Positions 23,337-31,731 of a stretch of 36,516 nucleotides of DNA are shown here, in pieces. This DNA is from JAYZDB01 sp036338025. Lineage in GTDB: Bacteria; Planctomycetota; UBA1135; UBA2386. The notes beneath the pieces were generated by a model. That model had not been told where the DNA came from. It ran no database searches and was given only the letters and a program-made list of their open reading frames with translations. Position 1 is the first letter of the stretch. Each line of letters begins with the position of its first letter. The stretch lies in the NCBI GenBank assembly GCA_036338025.1, contig JAYZDB010000074.1, positions 1 to 36,516 on the forward strand. The letters run 5' to 3'. A program made the position numbers and the translations under genes.

Positions 23337-25406
23337 ATGTGGACCTTCTATTTCTTCACGATCGTTGCACTCCTGACCGCCATGGCATCTGTGGCGTACG
23401 CCACCCAGCTCTACCAGACCATCATGGACAAGGACGAGGGCGACGAAGCGATGCGCAAGATCGCCAGGGCCATCCAGGACGGTGCCCGGGCATTCCTGCA
23501 CGCTGAATACAAGTGGCTGGGGATCTTCGTCGGCATCGTCTTCCTGATGATGTTCGCAAACCACCACTTCGGTTGGCGGATGGCGATTCCATTCCTGATG
23601 GGTGCCGTGGCATCCGCCAGCGCTGGTTACTTCGGAATGCACACCGCGACCCGCGCCGCCGTCCGGACCACCCAGGCCGCCAAGACCAGCCTGTCGCAGG
23701 CGCTCGACGTGGCGTTCACCTCCGGTACGGTCATGGGACTGACGGTTGTGGGTTTGGGGCTGGCAGGAGTCAGCCTGCTGTTGTTGTGGGCCGGCTACGA
23801 GAACAAGACCGCCCTCGACCAGATCATGGCCTTCTCGTTCGGTGCCTCTTCGATCGCACTGTTCGCCCGTGTCGGTGGTGGTATCTACACCAAGGCCGCC
23901 GACGTCGGAGCCGACCTGGTCGGCAAGGTCGAGGCGGGGATCCCCGAGGATGACCCGCGCAACCCCGCGACCATCGCTGATAACGTCGGTGACAATGTCG
24001 GCGATGTCGCTGGCATGGGTGCTGACTTGTTTGAGAGCTATGTCGGGGCAATCCTCGCGACCATCGTCCTCGGCTTTGCGGTCGCGATCGGCGATGGCAG
24101 CGACCCCGGAGCACCGGTTTCATTGATGGTCTACCCGCTGGCGCTGGCCTCGGCCGGGATCGTCGCGTCGATCTTCGGCACCTTCAAAGTCAAGACCGAT
24201 GACGAGAGCCGGCTTAGCCATGCCCTGCATTCCGGACTTACCTTCGCCTCGATAATCCTGACCGTGTTCATGGCAGTCCTGACCGCCATCATCGGTCCAT
24301 CCTACAGCACGATGGTTGACGACAAAGTCGTCGAGTATTCGAGCTGGTCAATCTTCGGCGCCATGGTGGTCGGCCTGTTCCTGGGCGTGCTGATCGGCAA
24401 GGTCACGGAATACTACACCTCCGAGCAACGCGGCCCGGTGCACGGCATTGCGGCCAACAGCGAAACCGGTGCAGCCACCAACATCATCAGCGGCCTGGCG
24501 GTCGGCATGTATTCCACCGCCATCCCGGTGATCCTGCTGGCCCTCGGGATCTGGCTCTGCAACGACCTCGCCGGCATCTACGGCATCTGCATCGCGGCCG
24601 TCGGCATGCTCTCGACCCTCGGCATCTCGCTGGGCGTCGATGCCTTCGGGCCGGTCGCCGACAACGCCGGTGGACTCGCCGAGATGACCCACTGCGACCC
24701 TGAGGTGCGCAAGCGTACGGACGCCTTGGATGCGACGGGCAACACCACCGCCGCAATCGGCAAGGGCTTTGCCATCGGCTCGGCAGCCCTCACTGCGCTG
24801 GCACTCTTCAGCGCCTTCCGTCTGCAGGCAGAGAAGATGTCGCCCGGCTTCAGCATGGACCTCTCGAACCCCGAGGTCATGATCGGTCTCCTGATCGGCG
24901 CCATGCTGCCATTCCTGTTCTCCGCGATGGCGATGACCGCCGTCGGCAAAGCCGCCAAGGCGATGGTCGACGAAGTCCGCCGACAGTTCAAAGAGATCCC
25001 CGGCATCATGGAAGGCACCGGCGAGCCTGACTACCGCGCCTGCGTGGACATCTCGACCAAGGGCGCCCTCCACCAGATGATCGCTCCCGGCATCCTCGCA
25101 GTCGCCTCTCCAATCGCCGTCGGCATGACATTCGGTCCCGCTGCGGTCGGCGGCCTTTTGGCTGGTGCACTCGGCGCTGGTGTCATGATGGCGCTATTCA
25201 TGTCCAACGCCGGCGGCGCCTGGGACAATGCCAAAAAATACATCGAAGCCGGCAACCACGGCGGCAAGGGTTCCGAACCCCACAAAGCCGCGGTCACGGG
25301 TGACACCGTCGGTGATCCGTTCAAGGACACCGCTGGCCCGGCCATCAACATCCTGGTGAAGCTGATGAGCATCGCCTCCCTCCTCGCCCTACCGCTCTTC
25401 GTGTAA
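23337..25406 (+). CDS. hppA: K+-dependent membrane-bound pyrophosphatase
   Basis: A 689-residue ion-pumping pyrophosphatase with ~15-16 transmembrane helices. It couples hydrolysis of pyrophosphate to H+ or Na+ pumping. The pyrophosphate-binding blocks are intact: DVGADLVGKVEAGIPEDDPR, NPATIADNVGDNVGDVAGMG with the following ADLFESY, and the C-terminal GDTVGDPFKDTAGP. In the block GNTTAAIGKGFAIGSAAL the position that is Lys in K+-independent enzymes is Ala, which predicts the K+-dependent subtype. Whether it pumps Na+, H+ or both cannot be settled from the motifs I can see. The start ATG has no recognisable ribosome site. It stands alone as a transcript, ending at a hairpin. Confidence 0.96.
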   Translation: MWTFYFFTIVALLTAMASVAYATQLYQTIMDKDEGDEAMRKIARAIQDGARAFLHAEYKWLGIFVGIVFLMMFANHHFGWRMAIPFLMGAVASASAGYFGMHTATRAAVRTTQAAKTSLSQALDVAFTSGTVMGLTVVGLGLAGVSLLLLWAGYENKTALDQIMAFSFGASSIALFARVGGGIYTKAADVGADLVGKVEAGIPEDDPRNPATIADNVGDNVGDVAGMGADLFESYVGAILATIVLGFAVAIGDGSDPGAPVSLMVYPLALASAGIVASIFGTFKVKTDDESRLSHALHSGLTFASIILTVFMAVLTAIIGPSYSTMVDDKVVEYSSWSIFGAMVVGLFLGVLIGKVTEYYTSEQRGPVHGIAANSETGAATNIISGLAVGMYSTAIPVILLALGIWLCNDLAGIYGICIAAVGMLSTLGISLGVDAFGPVADNAGGLAEMTHCDPEVRKRTDALDATGNTTAAIGKGFAIGSAALTALALFSAFRLQAEKMSPGFSMDLSNPEVMIGLLIGAMLPFLFSAMAMTAVGKAAKAMVDEVRRQFKEIPGIMEGTGEPDYRACVDISTKGALHQMIAPGILAVASPIAVGMTFGPAAVGGLLAGALGAGVMMALFMSNAGGAWDNAKKYIEAGNHGGKGSEPHKAAVTGDTVGDPFKDTAGPAINILVKLMSIASLLALPLFV

Positions 25407-25436
25407 TGAGCAAGTAAGCGATCTCAACGGAGATGC

Positions 25437-25469
25437 AGACCCCGCCACCCGATCCGGGAGTCGGGGTCT
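25437..25469 (+). terminator. Hairpin after hppA
   Basis: AGACCCCG (25437-25444) pairs perfectly with CGGGGTCT (25462-25469) across a 17-base loop, followed by CATCTTCGCTG. It begins 31 bases after the hppA stop, the expected terminator position, and covers the region just after an in-frame ATG at 25433. That makes this ATG a doubtful start for the next gene. Confidence 0.5.
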
Positions 25470-25522
25470 CATCTTCGCTGCAGATTGCTGGTAGACTTGA
25501 ATCTGTTCCCCACCCCGATCAC

Positions 25523-25966
25523 TTGTCAGCCAACCCACAGAACGAATCCACCGACCTGGCCTTGGAGCTGGCTCAGATGGTCGCTGACAAGCAGGGTACA
25601 GACATCCTCGTCCTGGACGTGGCCACGACACTGGGGATTGCTGACTACTTCGTGATCGCCACAGCACGCAATCCTCGCCACGCACAAGCAGTCGCCCGCA
25701 ACCTCGACCTGACCCTCAAGCACCGTGGGCAGCTGCGGCGCAACATAGCCGGCCTGGAAGGCGAGAGTGGATGGGTACTGTTGGATTTCAACACAGTCGT
25801 CGTGCACATTTTCTCCGGTGCTGCCCGGGAATTTTACGGACTTGAGAATCTGTGGGCAGATGCCCCTCGCGTCGCCTTTTCGCCCACTGAGACGCCCGCC
25901 ACAAGCGACCAGGACTGGTTGTCTGATTCCGAAGAATCGTTTCCCGACTCAATCGGCAACCTCTGA
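25523..25966 (+). CDS. rsfS: Ribosomal silencing factor RsfS
   Basis: RsfS binds ribosomal protein L14 (uL14) and blocks joining of the two subunits when nutrients are scarce. The conserved core is clear: LVLDVATTLGIADYFVIAT, then an ARNPRHAQAVARNL helix, GESGWVLLDFNTVVVHIFS and the ending FYGLENLWADAP. The start is uncertain. I prefer TTG 25523 (LSANPQNESTDLALELAQ, 147 residues) because the more upstream ATG 25433 lies in the hppA terminator hairpin and adds 30 Pro/Ser-rich residues. The C-terminal ~35 residues are acidic and not part of the core. The following gene starts 63 bp downstream. Confidence 0.9.
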   Translation: MSANPQNESTDLALELAQMVADKQGTDILVLDVATTLGIADYFVIATARNPRHAQAVARNLDLTLKHRGQLRRNIAGLEGESGWVLLDFNTVVVHIFSGAAREFYGLENLWADAPRVAFSPTETPATSDQDWLSDSEESFPDSIGNL

Positions 25967-26029
25967 GCTACCGAAGAGTCAGGTGGACATATCCCGGAAG
26001 CACCGAGGGTGCGGAGTGAGAACGTGGCA

Positions 26030-27766
26030 ATGCTTGAATGGAGAGAGTTCGGTCCCCAGGCCTTCGATCAGGCCAAGGCTGATGACAAGCCGATCTTGCT
26101 CGTACTCACCGTCCCGTGGTGTGCCCATTGCAAGGACCTGCTCGAGACCACGCTGAGCGACCCACGCGTCATCGAGACGATCAGTCGGGAGTTCATCCCG
26201 GTCGCAGTCGATGCCGAACGCCGACCCGACGTCAACGACCGCTACGGCACAGGCGGCTGGCCTACCATCTCCTACCTGACGCCGGGAGCCGATCTGATCA
26301 CCCAGGACCGCTACCTCACCGCCGACGAGTTGCTCCCCCACCTTGATCAAATCGCCGCCGAATACGCCACAAACCGCACCGAGATCGAGGCAGGCATCCG
26401 GGAACTGTGGGACCGCACGGCAAGTGACACCACAACGCCCCGCTCACTCAGCGAAGACATCACCGAAAACGTCGCGGACGCTATCTACGAGAAGTTCGAT
26501 CATCGCTACGGCGGTTGGGGAACGGCTTCGAAATTCCCGCACTCCGAAGCCATTGACTTCGCCCTGGTCATGGTTGCCAAGCGGCAAGACCCCCGCATGC
26601 AGGAAGTTGTCAAGCTGACTCTCGACCAGATGCAGAACGGTGGCATCCACGATGAAATTGACGGCGGCTTCTTCCGTTTTTCACGAACGCCGGATTGGCG
26701 TACGCCGAACTTCGAGAAGATCCTCGACGCCAACGCTCAGCGCCTTCGTTGTTACCTCGAAGCCTACCAACTGTTCGACAACCCAGAGTATCGCAGGACT
26801 GCCGAAGGGATCATCCGCTGGATGCTCAAGTCGATGGTCAATCTAGAGACCGACACCTTCTGTGGCAGCCAGGATGCGGACAGCGACTACTACACTCTCG
26901 ACGCCGAGGGACGCAGCCGGCGGCAACCTCCCAACCGCAACAACACCACCTACACCAACGGGAACTCGATGATGGTCTCGGCGCTCCTCAAGGCGTCGAT
27001 AGTCCTCGATCGCCCTGAACTGCTCCAGCGTGCGACCTGCGCCCTCAACTTCCTGCTCGAGAACCTCACCGACGGCGAAGGGACGGTCTACCACTACTGG
27101 GACGGCACCTACCATCTGCCCGGCCTCCTGTCAGACCAGGCCTACCTGATCCGGGCCCTGATCGACTGCTCGCAGCACACCAGCAATTCCGACCTGCTGC
27201 TGCCCGCCGAAGCCATCGCTGAGATGGCGATGAGCCGTCAGAAGTCACCGGATGGCGGGTTCTTCGACATCCTGCAGGACAACTCCGGCCAGGGCTCCAT
27301 GCGGCGGCGTAATCGCAGCATTCTCGACAATGCCGTGATGGCCGAGTCCCTGGTCAGGTTGTCCTACCTGTCGCGCCGTCGCGAGTTCTACGACGAGGCA
27401 ATCCGGGCACTGGAATCGTTCACGGATGACTACAAGAAATACGGCTACTACGTGGCCGCCTACGGGCGCGCCGTAGACCTGGTGTTCTACCCGCCGTTGA
27501 CGGTCACCATCATCGGCGATCGCGACAGCGAAGCTGCGGACGCCCTGCGCAAGGCATCACTCCTCACCTACGTACCGTCACGGATTGTGCAGGTTCTCGA
27601 CCCGAGACACGACCCGGTCCTGATCGAGCGCGCTGGCTACGAGGTCGGCGAGGTACCCCGCGCCTACCTGACCGTCGGAACCACCGAACACTGCGTAGTC
27701 GAGACACCCGACGATCTCTTGGTTCGGATGAACGAGATCGAGGCCGAACGCCACGAAGGTCTGTAA
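26030..27766 (+). CDS. DUF255 thioredoxin-fold protein (YyaL/SPATA20 type)
   Basis: A 578-residue protein of the DUF255 family. The N-terminal thioredoxin fold has PWCAHCKDLLETTL with Cys31 and Cys34, and WPTISYLTPGADLI as the cis-Pro region. The central and C-terminal part is an (alpha/alpha)6 glucosidase-like barrel; recognisable pieces include FDHRYGGWGTASKFPHSEAI, GGIHDEIDGGFFRFS, CGSQDADSDYY and NGNSMMVSALLKAS. The cellular role of the family is unsettled. Start ATG 26030 is preferred; GTG 26009 or 26024 would add a few residues. No signal peptide, so it is cytosolic. Its stop is 6 bp from the convergent Clp N-domain gene. Confidence 0.9.
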   Translation: MLEWREFGPQAFDQAKADDKPILLVLTVPWCAHCKDLLETTLSDPRVIETISREFIPVAVDAERRPDVNDRYGTGGWPTISYLTPGADLITQDRYLTADELLPHLDQIAAEYATNRTEIEAGIRELWDRTASDTTTPRSLSEDITENVADAIYEKFDHRYGGWGTASKFPHSEAIDFALVMVAKRQDPRMQEVVKLTLDQMQNGGIHDEIDGGFFRFSRTPDWRTPNFEKILDANAQRLRCYLEAYQLFDNPEYRRTAEGIIRWMLKSMVNLETDTFCGSQDADSDYYTLDAEGRSRRQPPNRNNTTYTNGNSMMVSALLKASIVLDRPELLQRATCALNFLLENLTDGEGTVYHYWDGTYHLPGLLSDQAYLIRALIDCSQHTSNSDLLLPAEAIAEMAMSRQKSPDGGFFDILQDNSGQGSMRRRNRSILDNAVMAESLVRLSYLSRRREFYDEAIRALESFTDDYKKYGYYVAAYGRAVDLVFYPPLTVTIIGDRDSEAADALRKASLLTYVPSRIVQVLDPRHDPVLIERAGYEVGEVPRAYLTVGTTEHCVVETPDDLLVRMNEIEAERHEGL

Positions 27767-27772
27767 CAAGAG

Positions 27773-28228
27773 CTAGAACCAGTCCGGTATCTGCTCTTTC
27801 TCGTAGCCCAGTGACTCCATGATCAAAATGGTCACGTAGCTCGGCTCGATGCTGAACTCCTTCAGCGTCTCGTAGCAACTCCCGGACTTGATGGAGAGGA
27901 TCGCGACCGCGAGATGCTCCGGGGTCACGGACTTGGCCCCGAGTTCCTTGGCCAGTTCTTGCGCCCGCTCAAAAGCCGTCACGCAATGCCGATTGAACGG
28001 CGCGTCCCGCATCATTTCGGGCTCGCGCGGCAGGCTCCCGACATACTCCGAGAACATGTCCGGGTCGACGTTGAGGTCATTGAAGATGTGATGCAAGGAC
28101 ACCGACGGATCGACTGTCAGCCCATAGATCAGGTGGCCTGTCGCCACGGACTGATCCTCAAGCTGCTCAGCGAGTGCTTCGGCGGCGTGAATCGCGGACA
28201 CGGACTTCTCGGAAAACTCTTCAAACAT
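27773..28228 (-). CDS. Stand-alone Clp N-terminal (Clp R) domain protein
   Basis: A 151-residue protein made of a double Clp-N repeat only. The first repeat contains MFEEFSEKSVSAIHAAEALA and VATGHLIYGLTVDPS; the second contains CVTAFERAQELAKELGAKSV, and TPEHLAVAILS. These are the substrate/adaptor-binding helices found at the N-terminus of ClpA, ClpB and ClpC, but no AAA+ module follows. Such free-standing domains may bind adaptors or substrates without unfolding them; the role is not established. It is the last gene of a minus-strand run after the thioesterase (87-bp gap) and converges with the DUF255 gene. Confidence 0.85.
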   Translation of the reverse strand: MFEEFSEKSVSAIHAAEALAEQLEDQSVATGHLIYGLTVDPSVSLHHIFNDLNVDPDMFSEYVGSLPREPEMMRDAPFNRHCVTAFERAQELAKELGAKSVTPEHLAVAILSIKSGSCYETLKEFSIEPSYVTILIMESLGYEKEQIPDWF

Positions 28229-28315
28229 GGGTCTTTTGGGCCGCGGAATGTAACGCTGTGGCCAGCAGGGCCAAGGCTCCGGCCAGCTTTCTGGGCTTCG
28301 CCAGCCGGAAAGTGG

Positions 28316-28792
28316 CTAGGATCGGTCTGCCATCCGCCGATCTCGCCGCTGTTTGGCTTCTTCGAACCGGCGCTTTTCGTCATCCGACTCGGGGATCACC
28401 CTCGGAACGGAAGAGGGCTGGCTGGTGACCTCGTCGAGGGCCACGAAGGTCAGGTAGGCCGAAACCACGTGACGTCTATGGCTGCTGTTCCGGTCCTCGT
28501 GGAACACCTTCACCCCGACCTCCATGCTGGTGCGGCCGGTGAAGTTGACCGAGGCCAGGAGCACCACCACCGCCCCGACCGGGACCGGCCTGAGGAAATC
28601 GAGTTGGTCCAGGCTGGCAGTCACGACCGACTTGCGGGCATGCCGACCAGCTGCGATCGCCGCGCAGATATCGACCCAGTGCATCACCCGCCCTCCCATG
28701 AGTTTCTGCAGTGGGTTCGCATCGTTGGGGAAGACGATTTCCGTCATCTCGACGGTGGAGTCCTGGACGGGTCGTTCGTGGGGTTCGGTCAT
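28316..28792 (-). CDS. Hotdog-fold acyl-CoA thioesterase
   Basis: A 158-residue single hotdog domain of the YciA/BFIT (acyl-CoA hydrolase) type. Key pieces are IVFPNDANPLQKLMGGRVMH, WVDICAAIAAGRHARKSVVT, and the VNFTGRTSMEVGVKVFHED block. The Asn-Pro-x(n)-Gly-Gly with following WVD is the active-site loop of this family. It hydrolyses acyl-CoA to free fatty acid and CoA; chain-length choice is not readable. The C-terminal ~25 residues are charged (DDEKRRFEEAKQRRDRRMAD). Its ATG lies one base after the TGA of the upstream lipoprotein gene, so they are translationally coupled. Confidence 0.9.
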   Translation of the reverse strand: MTEPHERPVQDSTVEMTEIVFPNDANPLQKLMGGRVMHWVDICAAIAAGRHARKSVVTASLDQLDFLRPVPVGAVVVLLASVNFTGRTSMEVGVKVFHEDRNSSHRRHVVSAYLTFVALDEVTSQPSSVPRVIPESDDEKRRFEEAKQRRDRRMADRS

Positions 28793-28793
28793 C

Positions 28794-29246
28794 TCAATCT
28801 AGGCCTCTGCTGGTATCACGGTGGCGGAAGTCATCGCGTCGACGGTCACGGCCGGTGGCATCGACCGCGGCGCCGCCGGTCTGGGTGGAAGCTACGATTC
28901 GAATGGGCGTTTCGATCTCAAAAAGCCGGCCGAGTCCCTCGGCCATCGAGTACATCCCGATGTCGGTAGGTTGCTCCCGGAACGGCTCACACTTGTAGAA
29001 CCGACCGTAGCCGTCGACGTTTCCGACCCACCCACCCGAAGGGGTTTCGACTCGGAAGTAGCGGACCGGGGCGGACGGCTGTTGGATCTCCAATTCACGC
29101 AGATAGCCGATCAGTCGCCCCTTGCTGAACACTTGCCGGTGGCCGAGTTCCTTGACGAGGTAACCGCTAATCTGGGGTGTGACCGGTCGCGTGGCACACC
29201 CTGCTGCCATCGCCAAAACCGCAGCCATCAAGGTCATCCTCCACAT
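28794..29246 (-). CDS. Small lipoprotein of unknown function
   Basis: A 150-residue protein starting at ATG 29246 with a lipoprotein signal peptide: MWRMTLMAAVLAMAAGC, lipobox AAGC at Cys17. The mature part contains YLVKELGHRQVFSKGRLIGY, FRVETPSGGWVGNVDGYGRF, and YSMAEGLGRLFEIETPIRIV. The last two show the short beta pattern of small periplasmic lipoproteins. The open frame continues to 29801, but this extension is antisense to kbl. The stop is followed by one base and then the thioesterase ATG. I know of no named family. Confidence 0.72.
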   Translation of the reverse strand: MWRMTLMAAVLAMAAGCATRPVTPQISGYLVKELGHRQVFSKGRLIGYLRELEIQQPSAPVRYFRVETPSGGWVGNVDGYGRFYKCEPFREQPTDIGMYSMAEGLGRLFEIETPIRIVASTQTGGAAVDATGRDRRRDDFRHRDTSRGLD

Positions 29247-29313
29247 GGCAAGGGAGCATATCGAATGGCGGCCAGAATTCCGACGTCCGGACCGATCCCC
29301 GTCCCTCTGGACC

Positions 29314-29336
29314 AGCGGGCTGGAATTCGGCCCGCT
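29314..29336. promoter_or_regulatory. Inverted repeat upstream of kbl
   Basis: AGCGGGC (29314-29320) and GCCCGCT (29330-29336) form a perfect 7-bp inverted repeat around TGGAATTCG, about 60 bases before the kbl ATG in the 150-bp gap between two divergent genes. It could be a leader hairpin or a regulator site. No T run follows on either side, so a terminator is unlikely. Confidence 0.35.
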
Positions 29337-29396
29337 CATTGGCGACAGTACCGGGCCTTCCCCGCCCCCCTTTCCCAAGGCAAGACAACAAACGGC

Positions 29397-30587
29397 ATGT
29401 ACGAGACCGTCCGCAAACGAGTCGAGACCGAACTCGAGGAGATCCGAGAGGCTGGCCTGTTCAAAAACGAGCGCGTCATCGTCAGCCCACAGGGTGCCCG
29501 CATCCGGGTCGGCGACCGCGAAGTCCTGTGCTTCTGCGCCAACAACTACCTCGGACTGTCCGCCGACGCGGACCTGATCCAGGCTGCCCACAAATCGCTC
29601 GACGAGCATGGCCTCGGACTCTCCAGTGTTCGCTTCATCTGCGGCACTCAGAACATCCACAAGCGGCTCGAGGAGACGGTGTCCAAATTCCTGAACACCG
29701 AGGACACCATCCTCTACACCTCCTGCTTCGACGCCAACGGCGGACTGTTCGAGACACTGATGGGCAAGGAAGACGCGATCATCTCCGATGCGCTCAACCA
29801 TGCATCGATCATTGACGGCGTGCGTCTGTCAAAAGCCAAGCGGTTCCGATATGCGAACAGTGACATGGCCGAGTTGGAACAGTGCCTGAAAGACAGCCAG
29901 GACTGTCGTAGTCGACTGATAGCAACCGACGGCATCTTCAGCATGGACGGCTACGTTGCAAACTTACCGGAGATCTGCGACCTGGCCGACAAATACGACG
30001 CTCTGGTGATGGTCGACGATAGCCATGCGACCGGGTTCTTCGGGCCGACTGGGCGCGGCACTCCCGAGCATCACGGGGTGCAGGATCGCATCGACATCGT
30101 AACCTCGACCTTCGGCAAGGCGCTCGGTGGAGCATCGGGCGGATTCACCTCTGGTCGACAGGCGATCATCGACCTGATGCGGCAACGCTCGCGCCCCTAC
30201 CTGTTCTCCAACACCGTCGCACCGGCCATCGTCGGCGCCACCCAAGCCTGCCTGGACAACCTGTCCCAGAGCACTGCGAGACGCGACAAGCTAGCCGCCA
30301 ACACCGAGCACTTCCGCGGCAAGATGGCCGCATCTGGATTCGAGATCAAACAGGGGATTCACCCGATCGTCCCAGTCATGCTCGGCGACGCCCGCCTGGC
30401 AACGCAGATGGCGGACCGCCTGTTGGAAGAAGGCATCTACGTGATCGGCTTCTCGTTCCCGGTGGTGCCCAAGGGCGAAGCCAGAATCCGTGTGCAGATC
30501 AGCGCGGCACACGAAACCTCGGATCTCGACCAGACCGTCGAGGCCTTCATCAAGGTCGGACGCGCCATGGGCGTCCTTTCGAGTTGA
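29397..30587 (+). CDS. kbl: Glycine C-acetyltransferase (2-amino-3-ketobutyrate CoA ligase)
   Basis: A 396-residue alpha-oxoamine synthase, essentially the length of E. coli Kbl. It cleaves 2-amino-3-ketobutyrate with CoA to glycine and acetyl-CoA, the second step of threonine breakdown. Visible blocks: FCANNYLGLSADADLIQAA, SSVRFICGTQNIHKRLEETV, YTSCFDANGGLFETLMG, ALNHASIIDGVRLSKA, DDSHATGFFGPTGRG, and the PLP lysine in TSTFGKALGGASGG (Lys241). The ATG at 29397 is favoured; the open extension to 28821 is antisense-like. The usual partner threonine dehydrogenase (tdh) is not adjacent. The next gene starts 6 bp after the stop. Confidence 0.95.
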   Translation: MYETVRKRVETELEEIREAGLFKNERVIVSPQGARIRVGDREVLCFCANNYLGLSADADLIQAAHKSLDEHGLGLSSVRFICGTQNIHKRLEETVSKFLNTEDTILYTSCFDANGGLFETLMGKEDAIISDALNHASIIDGVRLSKAKRFRYANSDMAELEQCLKDSQDCRSRLIATDGIFSMDGYVANLPEICDLADKYDALVMVDDSHATGFFGPTGRGTPEHHGVQDRIDIVTSTFGKALGGASGGFTSGRQAIIDLMRQRSRPYLFSNTVAPAIVGATQACLDNLSQSTARRDKLAANTEHFRGKMAASGFEIKQGIHPIVPVMLGDARLATQMADRLLEEGIYVIGFSFPVVPKGEARIRVQISAAHETSDLDQTVEAFIKVGRAMGVLSS

Positions 30588-30593
30588 GCATCC

Positions 30594-30785
30594 ATGCGAC
30601 GCCTGTGGGAGATCTTCATATTCGTCGCCGGGATCGGCATCATCTTGGCGGTAGCCAGGGGCTTTCCGATGCTTGGCAAAGTGCTGCTGTTCATCATACT
30701 CAACCCGATAGGCATCGCCGCCCTCGTCGGGATTGCCATATGGATCGCGGTTCGACGTCGCCGCTCCGAAAATACTCCAACTTGA
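30594..30785 (+). CDS. Small two-transmembrane protein
   Basis: A 63-residue protein with two hydrophobic helices (IFIFVAGIGIILAVARGF and VLLFIILNPIGIAALVGIAI) and a basic C-terminus (WIAVRRRRSENTPT), probably a membrane hairpin. It starts 6 bp after kbl and ends 25 bp before the MetAP gene, so it is likely cotranscribed. The even codon usage, tight spacing and strong membrane pattern make it a real gene. Function unknown. Confidence 0.7.
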   Translation: MRRLWEIFIFVAGIGIILAVARGFPMLGKVLLFIILNPIGIAALVGIAIWIAVRRRRSENTPT

Positions 30786-30810
30786 ACTTCCCCGATCAAA
30801 ACCACCTGTC

Positions 30811-31719
30811 ATGAAGATCGACCTGGACAAGCTCAGGCTCTCGGGGCGCATCACCGCAACTGCGAGGGAGACCTGCAAGAAGATGGTCCGGTCGGGCGTC
30901 CGGCTTGAGAAGGTCGCGATAGAAGCCGAGACCATCATTCGCGACATGGGGGGAGAGCCGGCTTTTCCAGCTCAGTTGTCAAAAAACAACATCGCCGCGC
31001 ACTACTGTTCACCGCCCCAAGACAAGACCGAGGCACAGGCAGAGGACATCATCAAGATGGACATGGGGACCCATGTCGATGGCTGGGTCACGGACAGCGC
31101 AACAACCATCGACCTGCGCGACGGCGAAGGATCACTGCTGGTCAAGGCGACCGAGATGGCGCTGGAAAACGCGATCTCAGTAATGAAGGGCGGTGCATCG
31201 ATCACCGAGATCGGCCGCGAGATCGAAAACACCATCAAGTCCATGGGGTTCACACCGGTCTATAACTTGACCGGCCATGGAGTGGCGCGGTACTGCATCC
31301 ACTGCAAACCGAGTATCCCGAATTACCCCGACACCCGGGCACCCTCATTGCGGGCCGGCCAGATGATCGCCTGCGAGCCGTTCGCCTGCGACGGCGCCGG
31401 TTCCATCGAGGAACGCGGCACCGCCGAAGTGTTCATGCTGCTTCGCACTCCGAACGCCCGCGACCTGAAGAAGCTACCGCCTGACATCGCTGACGCAGTC
31501 GACAAGACCCAGAAGCTGCCGTTTGCGCGACGCACCTTGCTGCGCCACCTGGGTTCGATCAAGAAAGTCGAGCAAGCCCTGAAGCTGCTGCACAAGGCCA
31601 AGCTGATCGCAGAGTTCCCACCGCTGATCGAAAAACCGGGGGTGCGGGTCGCCCAGACGGAGCACACGATGGTGATCCACGAAGATCACGCGGAAGTTCT
31701 CACCCGCGCACCGTCCTAG
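30811..31719 (+). CDS. map: Type 2 methionine aminopeptidase
   Basis: A 302-residue M24 peptidase that removes the initiator methionine from new proteins. The motifs are of the archaeal/eukaryotic type 2 form: NNIAAHYCSPPQD (substrate-side His), KMDMGTHVDGWVTDSATTI with two metal Asp residues, LTGHGVARYCIHCKPSIPNY with the metal His, IACEPFACDGAG with a Glu and AQTEHTMVIHEDHAEVLT with the last Glu. The ~60-residue helical insertion (~200-260) is present, as expected for type 2. Most bacteria carry type 1. The start at ATG 30811 is preferred over the open extension to 30733, which overlaps the small membrane protein gene. Confidence 0.9.
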   Translation: MKIDLDKLRLSGRITATARETCKKMVRSGVRLEKVAIEAETIIRDMGGEPAFPAQLSKNNIAAHYCSPPQDKTEAQAEDIIKMDMGTHVDGWVTDSATTIDLRDGEGSLLVKATEMALENAISVMKGGASITEIGREIENTIKSMGFTPVYNLTGHGVARYCIHCKPSIPNYPDTRAPSLRAGQMIACEPFACDGAGSIEERGTAEVFMLLRTPNARDLKKLPPDIADAVDKTQKLPFARRTLLRHLGSIKKVEQALKLLHKAKLIAEFPPLIEKPGVRVAQTEHTMVIHEDHAEVLTRAPS

Positions 31720-31731
31720 CGTCCCTGCCTC

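Noticed and set aside
24348..25073. 241-codon frame on the minus strand
   Set aside because: It is antisense to hppA; extremely His/Asp/Gly-rich with no domain.
28821..29396. Upstream extension of kbl by 192 codons
   Set aside because: It overlaps the lipoprotein gene on the other strand and lacks family similarity; Kbl length fits the 29397 start.
29247..29801. Upstream extension of the small lipoprotein
   Set aside because: It is antisense to kbl; the credible signal peptide begins at 29246.
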